Shown here piece after piece: positions 63,798 to 64,000 of a stretch of DNA of 64,000 bases. Below the pieces are notes generated by a model that searched no databases, was not told the DNA's origin, and saw only the letters and a list, made by a program, of their open reading frames with translations. The stretch lies in assembly GCF_001683795.1 (NCBI RefSeq), contig NZ_LIGX01000002.1, forward strand, positions 248,001 through 312,000, given 5' to 3'. The translations under genes and the position numbers were made by a program. Position 1 is the first letter of the stretch. Every line of letters starts with the position of its first letter. Source of the DNA: Neoakkermansia glycaniphila. GTDB taxonomy: Bacteria; Verrucomicrobiota; Verrucomicrobiia; Verrucomicrobiales; Akkermansiaceae.

Positions 63798-64000
63798 ATG
63801 AGCAAAGCGTCCATCGCCATCACCCGACTCATCCGCGGCGGAGCATTGGTCTCCGCCGTCGGCATCTTGAGCCTGCTCACCTCCTGCTCGAAGGATGGCG
63901 ATGACTCCGGCGCAGCTCCGCCCAAAAAAGTATTCTCCGGCATCAGCGGCCACTGGGATCAAAGCCAGATCCCCATCTCCATGCAATGCGGCGCATGCCA
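63798..64000 (+). CDS. Lipoprotein, 3' truncated by the window edge
   Basis: Only the first 67 codons are present. There is a basic start, a hydrophobic segment and a lipobox LLTSC with Cys30, so it is a lipoprotein. The linker is acidic. The last visible residues are MQCGAC followed by CA-, so a CxxCH heme motif is possible (CAC or CAT would complete His). It starts 7 nt after rsfS. Function is open. Confidence 0.6.
   Translation, partial: MSKASIAITRLIRGGALVSAVGILSLLTSCSKDGDDSGAAPPKKVFSGISGHWDQSQIPISMQCGAC

Overview
The window is chromosomal, GC-rich DNA from a Gram-negative bacterium. It carries a lipid A enzyme (lpxB), kdsD, an LptF/G permease, a C-terminal autotransporter barrel and type II secretion genes. 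A GH89 alpha-N-acetylglucosaminidase, a GH33 sialidase and a cytochrome bd oxidase sit among many secreted proteins I cannot place. This suggests a host-glycan (mucin) degrader of the Verrucomicrobiota, probably Akkermansia or a close relative. That taxonomic call is inference from gene content; no rRNA or tRNA gene was found.

Layout. 1-5.1 kb (minus): GH89 fragment, methyltransferase, HAD phosphatase, KtrA/KtrB potassium uptake. 5.2-9.9 kb (plus): cysS, glnS, ribBA. 10-14.1 kb (minus): a 1372-aa autotransporter whose N-terminus looks like an IdeS/Mac-type cysteine protease. 14.4-21.7 kb: cydAB, a Sel1-repeat protein, the sialidase and two secreted proteins sharing a repeated module. 21.9-28.9 kb (plus): gapA, pgk, ribosomal protein L25, a secreted protein, hisB-hisH and an LptF/G permease. 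29.1-35.8 kb: a polysaccharide-deacetylase lipoprotein, then two GspE/PilB-type ATPases, GspF and a GspG pseudopilin. 36-44.7 kb: kdsD, a predicted transglutaminase-fold/discoidin protein with a thioredoxin-fold neighbour, a PHP phosphoesterase, lpxB and dedA. 44.7-48.2 kb (minus): a VIT/VWA/LysM protein. 48.3-57.5 kb: four CdsA-family paralogues around a class I fumarase and a GxxExxY gene, then hrpB. 57.5-60.8 kb (minus): six small paralogous membrane proteins. 61-64 kb (plus): ftsH, rsfS and the start of a lipoprotein.

Most notable: (1) the autotransporter passenger keeps the IdeS Cys-His-Asp-Asp constellation with matching His-Asp spacing. (2) Of four CdsA paralogues only one keeps the CTP-transferase signature, and two share a conserved promoter block at the same distance from their start codons. 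(3) An array of small membrane proteins is organised in units that each begin with a TTGACG-N16 promoter. (4) Several genes have sigma70-type promoters whose -10 box ends 6 nt before the start codon, predicting leaderless mRNAs. (5) The GxxExxY gene is bracketed by imperfect inverted repeats.

Shine-Dalgarno sequences are weak or absent before many starts. Start choices therefore rest on homologous N-termini, signal peptides and promoter geometry.
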